The notes under the pieces were generated by a model, which made no database searches, had not been told where the DNA came from, and saw nothing but the letters and a program-made list of their open reading frames with translations. Source: Candidatus Woesebacteria bacterium (lineage in GTDB: Bacteria; Patescibacteriota; Microgenomatia; UBA8517). From it: a stretch of 8,561 bases of DNA. The stretch is taken from NCBI GenBank assembly GCA_030699485.1, contig JAUYMM010000054.1, forward strand, positions 1 through 8,561, given 5' to 3'. Positions 1 to 6,987 of the stretch are shown here, in pieces; the stretch's first letter is position 1, and every line of letters starts with the position of its first letter. A program made the translations under genes and the position numbers.

Positions 1-1376
1 GGATCATATTTCAAATTAAAAAGAGTAAAGATATGTGGCTCACCATAACTTCTTGTATAAACAATTAAATCATACTTATCTTGATTATTTTTTATATAGT
101 CTACAACTTGTTTATTACCATACTGCCAATCTCGAGAATACAGAATAGGATATTTTACAAAATAATTATTCAAATATATTCCAAAATTAATTATAAATAA
201 AATTGTAGATAATGCCAAAATTATTTTTGTGTGTTTTTTTAACTTGATGAATTCATAAATACCGACTGCAGTAAAAATTTGGTATACAGGTACAGCAATT
301 AAAGTGCGGAGTGCATTTGGAATGCTATCATTGGTCATTGATACTGGAACAAAAGCAAGCAACAACCAAGGAAGTAAGATTCGTAAAGATTTGTCTTTCC
401 TTTTAAGTAGTAAATATAAACCAAACAACAAAAAAGGGGCTTGTATTAAATAAAGTTCACCAACCCCTTGGACATGGTGTTGCCTGTGACCGGCGCCATT
501 AATAAATAAAAAATCTGGAGTAAAATGAGCTAAATAATTTTTAGAGAAATAATAAGTATTGTATGTATATCTATTATGTATTAACTTAGTTAAAATCGGT
601 GGTAATTTTGATAAGTTTCTTCTCTCCTCAATTCTTGGAACTAAACCTTTATCATCTGTGATACTTACTAATTTATATCTTGCCGCAGCATCACCAGAAA
701 GAACAAAGGGAACAATTAGAGCAGTTAAAATTACAAAAACTACACCAGATAATAAAAACCAACCTTTTATTCTGTAGAAATATTGTCTATACAAAATAAC
801 TATTGCGAATAAAAATAATGGAGTAAATACTCTTGCGGTATTATATGTATAGACAGAAACTGCAAAAGGTATCATTGAAAATACTAACCACTTAGAGTTC
901 TTCAAACCTTTAATCAAAAACCAAAGAGCTAGTAAAAACCAAAATAATGAGAAGGAAGATTCAAAAGAACCACGGGTAAGCTGTATATGCCAAGGAGAAA
1001 CTGCAAGTAAAAATGAGGAAATTAGTGAAATAGATTTTTTCTTGAAAAGTTCTCGGGTTAGAAAATATAAAAGTAAAACTGTTAAAGTTCCATAAATAAC
1101 CGGCGTTATTCTAACCCCTAACTCATTAAGACCAAAAAAGTAAATTCCTGGAATTGATGCATAAATTTGAGTTGGAAGTTTATATTCTCCAAATGATTTA
1201 AAATGAAGTGGCATAAATTCACCCCATTCATCCCTACCTGTTAGCATGATGCTATATGCATTGTAACCAATCGAAGTCTCATCCCAGTTTAAAGATGGTG
1301 GAATTGAGGTGATTTTGTATATTCGTAAAAAGAAACTTAAAGCAACAATTAATATTAATATAAATTTATTTTTCAT
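1..1376 (-). CDS. GT39/ArnT-like GT-C membrane glycosyltransferase (3' end off the left edge)
   Basis: Polytopic membrane protein, 458 codons visible, with the C-terminus beyond base 1. My translation begins MKNKFILILIVALSFFLR, a first membrane helix, followed by SLNWDETSIGYNAYS with Asp32-Glu33 in the first predicted external loop. That is the position of the catalytic acidic residue in GT39-type transferases, which move sugar from a polyprenyl-phosphate donor to an acceptor outside the membrane. Many hydrophobic helices follow, then NALRTLIAVPVYQ late in the membrane part. The visible end, around YGNKQVVDYIKNN, looks like the start of the small extracytoplasmic C-terminal domain of such proteins. 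The ATG at 1376 lies inside the stop region of the upstream gene (ATGAAAAATAA, 11-bp overlap), suggesting translational coupling; no Shine-Dalgarno is visible. It is a clear paralogue of the gene at 1366-2832. The family call is good; donor and acceptor cannot be read from the sequence. Confidence 0.85.
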   Translation of the reverse strand, partial: MKNKFILILIVALSFFLRIYKITSIPPSLNWDETSIGYNAYSIMLTGRDEWGEFMPLHFKSFGEYKLPTQIYASIPGIYFFGLNELGVRITPVIYGTLTVLLLYFLTRELFKKKSISLISSFLLAVSPWHIQLTRGSFESSFSLFWFLLALWFLIKGLKNSKWLVFSMIPFAVSVYTYNTARVFTPLFLFAIVILYRQYFYRIKGWFLLSGVVFVILTALIVPFVLSGDAAARYKLVSITDDKGLVPRIEERRNLSKLPPILTKLIHNRYTYNTYYFSKNYLAHFTPDFLFINGAGHRQHHVQGVGELYLIQAPFLLFGLYLLLKRKDKSLRILLPWLLLAFVPVSMTNDSIPNALRTLIAVPVYQIFTAVGIYEFIKLKKHTKIILALSTILFIINFGIYLNNYFVKYPILYSRDWQYGNKQVVDYIKNNQDKYDLIVYTRSYGEPHIFTLFNLKYD

Positions 1377-2832
1377 TGTCTGAAATAGTTACATTCCCAT
1401 AAACTTTAGGGTATTTGCCATATTGTGCGATGACTTCATTTGGGTCTATTTTTGCATAAACTGGATATGCATATTCTATATTGTCTATTTTTGTAGAAAG
1501 AATAATTTGTTGATTTTTGTCGGCATTAATAGCTTCTAAGGATGCTGTTTTTGCTTCAAGCGACCAAAAACTTCCAAACTTGTTTGGCACGAAGAAGTAA
1601 ACTACCATTAAAACACCTACCAGTTGTATTAGTATCAAGAATAAAAATAGTTTATTTAATTTCCGTGAAACATTTAATAATGCGTAGGCTGAAATTAAAA
1701 TAAAAGGCGGTAACATTAAATTATTTCGAAGTGCATGAGTTTGCCCCAAAAGCATAGTTGCAAGTGGCGTAATTAATATCCACAAAATTAAGAGAATTAA
1801 TTTTCTTTTTTCCTGTTTAGCTAGAAAATATAACCCTGCAAACATTAGAGGTAGTTCAACCAAGTACAGCATTCCCCACTCACCCGGATTATGTCGTGGA
1901 TTCCTGTCTCCTCTTAAATATAAAAACTGAGGTGACAAGTTTTCTATATAATTTTCAAAAAGAATTCGGGAATATTTCAATGGTTTATTGTAAATAAATG
2001 GTTTGATGGTTTCTGGGAGCGTTGAAAGATTTCTTTCTTCATTTATTTTTTGAATAACACTTTCTTTTAAATTAGAGTCAGAAAAAGTATTTAAATTAAA
2101 AAATCTATTATCAGAAACACCATTAAAGGTTTCTCTTAGTGAGAATCCTGCAAAAATTACTAAAATTGTTAAGGCTGCAAGAAAATATTTATTTTTTAAA
2201 GTTGTAACGAAACCTGAAAAAAATATTAATATTAAAAATAATAATGGAATAGTTAATTTAAATGTTGGATAGGTAAATATCGCCAGTCCAAACAAAATTG
2301 CCATAGGAATATATTTTTTATATAAAAACATAACTACTCCAAAAAGAGTTAAAAATAATGCAAAATGCGCCTCAAACCCAGCACGAGATAAATAAATATT
2401 CCACAGCGAAGCTGATGCTAAAAGTGAAGACATTAACCCAACTTTTTCTGAAAACATCTTCTTTCCCAAAAAATACATGAGTATTATTATCCCCATGCCC
2501 GATGAAAAAGAGAGACCCCTTACACCCCAAACACTTGGACCAAAGGCATAAACAAATGGAATTGATCCGTAAACATAGCCTGCAGGCCTACCTGCACCCA
2601 TTTTAAAGGTTAATGGAAAGGATTCTCCTGTTTGATCCATCCCCGTTTTTAAAACACTATATGAGTCGTAAACAATTGTTAATTCATCACCATATAAAGG
2701 AAGTGAATTAATTTTATATGCACGAACGATAAATCCGAGTATTAATATCGCAAGTAGTATATAATTTGTAAATAATGGAATCCGTCTTAATGGGATCAAT
2801 TTTTGTATTTTCAGTAACCACTCTGATTTCAT
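1366..2832 (-). CDS. GT39/ArnT-like GT-C membrane glycosyltransferase, paralogue of its downstream neighbour
   Basis: A 488-residue polytopic membrane protein. After an N-terminal stretch with Lys and Arg (LKIQKLIPLRR) comes helix 1 (about 24-37), then AYKINSLPLYGDELTIVYDSYS with Asp49-Glu50, the loop acidic pair expected of GT39-type transferases using polyprenyl-linked sugars. The motif series TGxDxxGExxPLxFK, SIPxxYxFG, GVR, RNLSxLP, and LYL followed by GLYxL is shared in the same order with the next gene, so the two arose by tandem duplication. A short soluble tail (from about 430) ends in NVTISDNEK. The ATG at 2832 is the only Met before residue 65; TTG at 2799 is an alternative that would remove 11 residues and most of the antisense overlap with the divergent gene. 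No Shine-Dalgarno precedes either. A -10-like TACAAT sits just upstream. Family confident, substrate unknown. Confidence 0.87.
   Translation of the reverse strand: MKSEWLLKIQKLIPLRRIPLFTNYILLAILILGFIVRAYKINSLPLYGDELTIVYDSYSVLKTGMDQTGESFPLTFKMGAGRPAGYVYGSIPFVYAFGPSVWGVRGLSFSSGMGIIILMYFLGKKMFSEKVGLMSSLLASASLWNIYLSRAGFEAHFALFLTLFGVVMFLYKKYIPMAILFGLAIFTYPTFKLTIPLLFLILIFFSGFVTTLKNKYFLAALTILVIFAGFSLRETFNGVSDNRFFNLNTFSDSNLKESVIQKINEERNLSTLPETIKPFIYNKPLKYSRILFENYIENLSPQFLYLRGDRNPRHNPGEWGMLYLVELPLMFAGLYFLAKQEKRKLILLILWILITPLATMLLGQTHALRNNLMLPPFILISAYALLNVSRKLNKLFLFLILIQLVGVLMVVYFFVPNKFGSFWSLEAKTASLEAINADKNQQIILSTKIDNIEYAYPVYAKIDPNEVIAQYGKYPKVYGNVTISDNEK
2760..2765 (+). promoter_or_regulatory. Putative -10 element (perfect TATAAT) for the rightward membrane protein gene
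   Basis: A consensus TATAAT lies 9 nt before the ATG at 2775, giving a predicted transcript start near 2772 and so a leaderless or nearly leaderless message if translation begins at 2775. If it begins at ATG 2790, the leader would be about 18 nt with a weak GGAA 9 nt upstream of the codon. No good -35 hexamer is seen. The element lies within the coding sequence of the divergent glycosyltransferase. Confidence 0.35.
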
Positions 2833-4607
2833 ATATCTTAATTGTACTAAATATTCCCTATTTAATCATTCCTATCTTAATTCTGTCGATAGCTGTTGGC
2901 TATAAATCTTTAATTAAAACATTTAAAAATACTAAAATAAGCCTAAACAGACAAACATTTTTAGTATTAGTAGTATTTATTATCGGTATAATTGGTCAGC
3001 TTGCAGTTATTTCTCCTAGTGGAACATACAAATCAGGAGATTTAGTCTTCTGGAGTGCGCATGGTCATGATGGTACGTGGCATATTGCCTTAATGGAGGA
3101 AATGAAAAAAGGATATCCATTTGAAAATCCAATTTTTGCAGGAACTCCTCTTAAAAATTATCATTTCTTTTCTGATATCTTGCCTACCATGGTTGGTAAG
3201 TACACTAGCGTGTCAAATGAAAATTTGTACTTTAGAATATTTCCATTTTTTTACTCTTTATTTTTAGGAGCATCTGTTTTTTTCTTAACGAAAAAATTAA
3301 CTAAAAACTTCTCTAGCGGAATTTGGGCTACTGTTTTTACCTATTTTGCAGGTAGTTTTGGCTACCTAATCGGAAAGGGAGAAAGTGTTTTCTGGGCAAC
3401 TCAAATACAAAGTTCTAGTGGTAACCCACCACAAATTATTTCTAACTTTTTGTTTTTAGCTTCTATTTATTTTGTTTTAGTCTATTTAGAACAAAAACAA
3501 AAACGAGAAAAAATAAAATATTTTTTAATAGGTCTTATTATGCTTGGTACAATTTCTTCATTTAAAATATATGCAGGTGTTATTTTACTTGGCACACTTT
3601 CAATTGTTGGCACATGGGAATTAATTAAAAACAAAAAAATAGAATTATTTTTACTTTCTTTAGTTAGTGGTATTTTAGCTTTAATATTGTATCTACCAAA
3701 CTCTTCTAATTCCACATCATTTTTAATATATGAACCTTGGTGGTATATAAGAACAATGATAGTTGAACCATCACGCCTTAATCTCTTAGACTGGGAGTTA
3801 AGACGTCAAACATATATTTATGAGAGTAATTGGAAAAGAGTTATTTGGCTTGAGGGAATGGGATTTTTAATATTTTTCTTTGGAAACCTGGGTATGAGGT
3901 TTTTAGGGCTATGGGAATTTGTTAAAACTAACTCTATTTTTAAAATAGGAATTATATTATCAATTGCTTTCCCTTTAATTTTTTTACAAAAGGGAGTTGC
4001 TAGTAATACTTCACAATTTTTGCAATATTTCATTTTACTTTTTGGAATACTGGCTGGAATTGCAGTTTCAAAAATTGTTGCTAACAAAAAATTTATCTTT
4101 CTTGCACCAATTATTTTAATTTTGATGATTCCAACACAAGTAAATTTACTCCGTGAATTTTACGTATCAGAAAATCATCTAAGACCTGCTTTTGCGAAAG
4201 TTAACTCAAGTGAATTAGAAGCGCTTAAATTTATAAAATATAATACAGATATTAATTCTGTGATTTTAACTCCTCCGTATAATCAATATCTTGATCAAAA
4301 ACAAATTACTCCAAATATTTGGGATTGGTTTGATACTTCATATGTTTCAGCCTTTTCTTCAAGAAGAACTTATTTTGATGACTATGAACAAGTAGACATC
4401 ATGGGCTATGATTATCGTCCAAGACTTGAAATAAAAAGTATAATATTTGACAGTGAAGTTCCCGCTAAGGTTAGTGAAACTCTAATATCCACCAACGCCA
4501 ACATCTTATATTACCCAAAAGCAGTCGCACCAAAAGTTAATATTGAATCACTAGGTCTAGTTAAATTCTTCGAAAACTCAGAAGTTATAATTTGGAAAAT
4601 TAAATAG
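2775..4607 (+). CDS. Large polytopic membrane protein, probable GT-C-type glycosyltransferase
   Basis: A 610-residue protein with hydrophobic helices from residue 8 to about 455 and a predicted soluble, mixed-structure C-terminal domain (about 456-610) ending in a SEVIIWKIK strand, the layout common to bacterial GT-C transferases. After the third predicted helix comes a striking polar loop, AHGHDGTWHIALMEEM, with His96, His98, Asp99 and His103, followed by ENPIFAG and NYHFFSDIL (His130, Asp134). This occupies the place where GT-C enzymes keep their catalytic acidic residue, so I infer transfer from a polyprenyl-linked sugar; the exact family is not certain. It differs from the two leftward paralogues, lacking their DE-TG-GE series. 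The start is ATG 2775 or ATG 2790 (five residues shorter); an in-frame TAA at 2769 rules out anything further upstream. The first 58 bp are antisense to the start of the divergent gene. The stop is TAG at 4605-4607, with no terminator after it. Confidence 0.85.
   Translation: MESVLMGSIFVFSVTTLISYILIVLNIPYLIIPILILSIAVGYKSLIKTFKNTKISLNRQTFLVLVVFIIGIIGQLAVISPSGTYKSGDLVFWSAHGHDGTWHIALMEEMKKGYPFENPIFAGTPLKNYHFFSDILPTMVGKYTSVSNENLYFRIFPFFYSLFLGASVFFLTKKLTKNFSSGIWATVFTYFAGSFGYLIGKGESVFWATQIQSSSGNPPQIISNFLFLASIYFVLVYLEQKQKREKIKYFLIGLIMLGTISSFKIYAGVILLGTLSIVGTWELIKNKKIELFLLSLVSGILALILYLPNSSNSTSFLIYEPWWYIRTMIVEPSRLNLLDWELRRQTYIYESNWKRVIWLEGMGFLIFFFGNLGMRFLGLWEFVKTNSIFKIGIILSIAFPLIFLQKGVASNTSQFLQYFILLFGILAGIAVSKIVANKKFIFLAPIILILMIPTQVNLLREFYVSENHLRPAFAKVNSSELEALKFIKYNTDINSVILTPPYNQYLDQKQITPNIWDWFDTSYVSAFSSRRTYFDDYEQVDIMGYDYRPRLEIKSIIFDSEVPAKVSETLISTNANILYYPKAVAPKVNIESLGLVKFFENSEVIIWKIK
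2841..2846 (-). promoter_or_regulatory. Putative -10 element (TACAAT) for the leftward glycosyltransferase genes
   Basis: On the minus strand TACAAT (five of six matches to TATAAT) ends 8 nt before the ATG at 2832, which would put the transcript start near 2834, almost on the start codon. I see no convincing -35 hexamer at 16-18 bp. It lies inside the divergent coding sequence. In AT-rich DNA such hexamers occur by chance, so this is tentative. Confidence 0.3.
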
Positions 4608-4619
4608 TCCGTATTTTTG

Positions 4620-4642
4620 TGTTAAAATACTCCTGATATAAA
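4620..4642 (+). promoter_or_regulatory. Candidate promoter(s) for the wall-hydrolase gene: two extended -10 motifs
   Basis: Two overlapping candidates are seen after the stop of the upstream gene: TGTTAAAAT (4620-4628) and TGATATAAA (4634-4642), each fitting the TGn-TAnnnT or near-consensus extended -10 form. Neither has a convincing -35 hexamer at 16-18 bp, which extended -10 promoters can do without. Either would give an mRNA leader of roughly 60-75 nt. A separate TTGACT at 4656-4661 has no matching -10 downstream. Confidence 0.35.
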
Positions 4643-4692
4643 AATATCAAGCTCGTTGACTTAATAATCCATATTAGACCTCTTAACAGAGG
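4634..4692 (+). promoter_or_regulatory. Leader with three small dyad symmetries upstream of the wall-hydrolase gene
   Basis: Three perfect inverted repeats follow one another: TGATAT-aaaa-ATATCA (4634-4649), TAATA-atcca-TATTA (4662-4676) and CCTCT-taac-AGAGG (4679-4692). The first overlaps a candidate -10 and could be an operator. The third ends one base before the Shine-Dalgarno; its CUCUU could instead pair with AGGAG of the ribosome binding site through one G-U pair. The first two are AT-only or nearly so and could be chance in this composition. I recognise no known riboswitch. Confidence 0.35.
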
Positions 4693-4693
4693 A

Positions 4694-4701
4694 AAGGAGT
4701 G
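4694..4701 (+). promoter_or_regulatory. Shine-Dalgarno AAGGAGTG that fixes the start at ATG 4708
   Basis: AAGGAGTG followed by a 6-nt spacer places translation at ATG 4708. The in-frame GTG at 4699 lies inside this element and is therefore not the start. It is the only strong Shine-Dalgarno I see in the window, suggesting that this gene is translated more efficiently than its neighbours. Confidence 0.85.
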
Positions 4702-4707
4702 TGTCAA

Positions 4708-6945
4708 ATGTTTAGGAAAATTTGTTTGACGGCTGTGATCTTGATAGGAATACTTTCTTCGATCACAAGCCCTGTTGCTGCTGGATCCATGTATACTCAT
4801 GGCCCCAATTTCAACGTAAGTTTCAACCCGCAAGGAAGCGCTCAAGTTGGCCACGATGTGAACATACATATCAAGGTTGACTCAGCAAATCCCGGAGCCA
4901 CAAGAATCAACGTCAGTTGCGGTGGTATTAGCAAAGGAGAAACATCTGAAGTTGAGTTTGATTCAAGTTGGCGCACAGGTGATTGTCCCGCTGGTAATGC
5001 AAATGTGAACATTTGTACAAAAGCGTCAGATGATCCCAATTGGCAAGATCCAAATTGCGCTGACTATTCGTATCAATTGACTTCACCTCCCCCACCTGTA
5101 GGACCGTCACGTGGACCAAACATTTCTGTTTTCTCGTTTAGTCCTGAGTCAGCCACGGTTGGCGATAGCGTCAATATTCATGTTCGAATTGATAGCAACA
5201 ACCCTGGAGCTACTACCATAACCGTAGGTTGTGGAAATTTAAACAAGAATGAAACTTCAGAAGTGGAATTTGACAGCAACTGGAGCACATCTAGTTGTGG
5301 TGATGGAAATATCAGTGTGAGAGTTTGTTCAAGAGCCACTGATGATCCAACTTGGAGCAATGCAACTTGTTCAGACAGGAACTATTACTTAGCTCCAAAA
5401 CAAGTTTCAGTTCCTGCTCCAATTGCAAATCTTTGGGTTGATTCAGACAAGATAACAACTGGATCATGTACTAATTTACATTGGAACTCCTCAAATGCAA
5501 ACTCTGCAGAAATTGATGGAGGAAGCGTAAACCTAAATGGTGATATGCAAGTGTGTCCACCAGTTACCAAGAAATACAGCCTTGTTGTGCATGGTAACGG
5601 AGGAGATGCTTCAAGAAACCTGACAGTTGTTGTTTCTGGAAGTCCACAATCACCAAACGTTGCAGATTACTTTTCAACAAAAGATTTGATTGACATAAAC
5701 GGTAATCTGTACGTAATTGTAAACGGTGAGAAAAGACACATTCCAAATCCTGAAACTCTTGATGCATTAGGAATATCAAGAGGAATGATTGATAATAAAC
5801 GATTTTCGGCCAATGATTTGAAAAAGATTCCAACTGGCGCGGATGTCCCCGATGTCAACCGTGACAAAGCAGGGTTTGATGCTTTTAAAGCAAAATACTT
5901 TGCAAACCTTGCTCCAATTGTTCCTAATCAAAATACTGCGGTACCAAACTCAGGACAAGTCCCAGCAGGTCAATTTGATCCACATGTTGCAGGAGTTTGT
6001 TCTGGTTGGGAAACAAGACTTTGGATTGGAGCATTAGGAAGAGTAACAAACAAAGTTACAGATTCCTTGAAACTTAGAACTGAGGCATCAACAAGTGAAA
6101 ATGTCATTGCCAAAATGCCAGCAAGTTACAAATTCACTGTCATTGGCGGACCAAAATGCAATGAAGGCTACACTTGGTGGAACATTCAAGGCACAATGGG
6201 AACTGGCTGGGCAGCAGAAGCGGGTGATATAAACGGGAAGACATACTGGTGGATGGCACCAATGACCGAGCCTCCTGCTCCTGAAAGTGTTGTTGTTCCA
6301 ACAAAAGTTCCTGTTACAGTTGTGCCACAGGCTGAAGTGCCCTCAATTGATCAAGGTTTAGCATCAGAAGAAAGAATTACTGGAACAATTCTTGCTCAAT
6401 GTCCAATGCCACCACCGATTGAAGAACCATCATTATTTGAACAGTGGTTTGGTGTTCAAGCAACGGACAATAGATTTGAAGAAGGACAATGTACTTGGTA
6501 CGTGTATTCTCAACGTGATGACGTTAAAGGATGGATTCCAGATTTTGGAGCAGATGCACACACGTGGAATAACTCTGCAATTGATTACGGTAATTTGGTT
6601 GTAGATCACAATCCTACTTCTGGAGACATTGTTGTCTGGGAAAAAACGTGCGGTGGAGCATACAGTGATTACGGACATGTAGCATACGTTGTTCGCGTCT
6701 TTGATGAAAATGGTGTTCAAAAGATAGAAGTGAATGAAGCAAATCGCGACGGTAAAGGTACTGTTACAAATGGATCAAAATATCCAGTACGCGACCCTAA
6801 CTGTATGAGTTTTATACACACACCATCCAACACTTCTTCGCAAGGTGAAGATAATGAACAATCTGCTAATGACCAGCCACAAACACCCGATACTACGCTT
6901 TGGGATACGTTTGTAAATTGGTTAAGCAGTTTGTTTAAGAAATAA
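4708..6945 (+). CDS. Secreted multidomain peptidoglycan hydrolase with SH3b and CHAP domains
   Basis: A 745-residue exported protein. A signal peptide (1-25) is predicted to be cut after PVAA and has no lipobox. Two homologous four-Cys domains (about 32-126 and 136-230) are followed by an Ig-like domain (about 236-311, Cys254/Cys283), a module with YVIVNGEKRHIPNPETLDALGI (about 320-377), an SH3b domain (about 444-507, LKLRTEAS...GWAAEAG), a Pro/Val/Glu linker (517-575), a CHAP domain (about 580-705) and an amphipathic tail. CHAP residues are in place: GQCTWY (Cys595), PTSGDIVVW (636-644), GHVAYV (His657) and VNEAN (Glu677, Asn679). CHAP enzymes cut peptidoglycan as amidases or endopeptidases; which bond is cut here is unknown. 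It could remodel the cell's own wall or act on a host or neighbour cell, with the front domains serving as adhesins (inference). The gene is less AT-rich than its neighbours, has its own leader and terminator, and is probably monocistronic. Confidence 0.93.
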   Translation: MFRKICLTAVILIGILSSITSPVAAGSMYTHGPNFNVSFNPQGSAQVGHDVNIHIKVDSANPGATRINVSCGGISKGETSEVEFDSSWRTGDCPAGNANVNICTKASDDPNWQDPNCADYSYQLTSPPPPVGPSRGPNISVFSFSPESATVGDSVNIHVRIDSNNPGATTITVGCGNLNKNETSEVEFDSNWSTSSCGDGNISVRVCSRATDDPTWSNATCSDRNYYLAPKQVSVPAPIANLWVDSDKITTGSCTNLHWNSSNANSAEIDGGSVNLNGDMQVCPPVTKKYSLVVHGNGGDASRNLTVVVSGSPQSPNVADYFSTKDLIDINGNLYVIVNGEKRHIPNPETLDALGISRGMIDNKRFSANDLKKIPTGADVPDVNRDKAGFDAFKAKYFANLAPIVPNQNTAVPNSGQVPAGQFDPHVAGVCSGWETRLWIGALGRVTNKVTDSLKLRTEASTSENVIAKMPASYKFTVIGGPKCNEGYTWWNIQGTMGTGWAAEAGDINGKTYWWMAPMTEPPAPESVVVPTKVPVTVVPQAEVPSIDQGLASEERITGTILAQCPMPPPIEEPSLFEQWFGVQATDNRFEEGQCTWYVYSQRDDVKGWIPDFGADAHTWNNSAIDYGNLVVDHNPTSGDIVVWEKTCGGAYSDYGHVAYVVRVFDENGVQKIEVNEANRDGKGTVTNGSKYPVRDPNCMSFIHTPSNTSSQGEDNEQSANDQPQTPDTTLWDTFVNWLSSLFKK
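4801..5397 (+). repeat. Tandem duplicated four-cysteine extracellular domain (two copies, 104-residue period)
   Basis: Residues 32-126 and 136-230 of the hydrolase align without gaps. Both start GPN and share VG-x-x-VNIH, NPGAT and ETSEVEFDS followed by W one residue on. The four cysteines recur at exactly +104: 71/175, 93/197, 103/207 and 117/221, suggesting two disulfides per copy outside the cell. Over ETSEVEFDS the amino acids are identical but six of nine codons differ, so the copies are not recent and the protein sequence is under constraint. A PPPPVGPSR linker separates them. I do not recognise the domain by name; a binding or adhesion role is a guess. Confidence 0.9.
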
Positions 6946-6950
6946 GTTCT

Positions 6951-6987
6951 ACCCCCTGGGTTTTCGAAAGAAAAACAGGGGGTTTTT
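6951..6987 (+). terminator. Strong intrinsic terminator after the wall-hydrolase gene
   Basis: ACCCCCTG (6951-6958) pairs with CAGGGGGT (6976-6983). Inside, TTTTC (6961-6965) pairs with GAAAA (6970-6974) around a GAAA tetraloop. The stem is followed at once by a T run (6983-6987), 5 nt after the stop codon begins its spacer. The reverse strand lacks a T run after the stem, so it is best for rightward transcription. It lies between convergent genes, and the leftward gene's TAA stop (6988-6986) is inside the T run. Confidence 0.92.

Noticed and set aside
559..777. 72-codon plus-strand frame
   Set aside because: It is antisense to the continuous glycosyltransferase frame on the minus strand, whose protein sequence matches its paralogue here (RNLSxLP region); no ribosome binding site.
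4656..4684. TTGACT as a -35 element
   Set aside because: The 16-18 bp position downstream reads CCTCTT or similar, with no -10 hexamer.
4699..4707. GTG 4699 as start of the hydrolase
   Set aside because: It lies inside the Shine-Dalgarno; ATG 4708 has ideal spacing and gives a standard signal peptide.
4608..4707. Riboswitch of a known class, such as c-di-AMP, upstream of the wall hydrolase
   Set aside because: The leader is too short and I see none of the conserved elements of known classes.
4842..6720. Several minus-strand and shifted frames inside the hydrolase gene
   Set aside because: All lie within a gene with a full set of recognisable domains; their products show no motif or sensible start, and they are explained by its composition.
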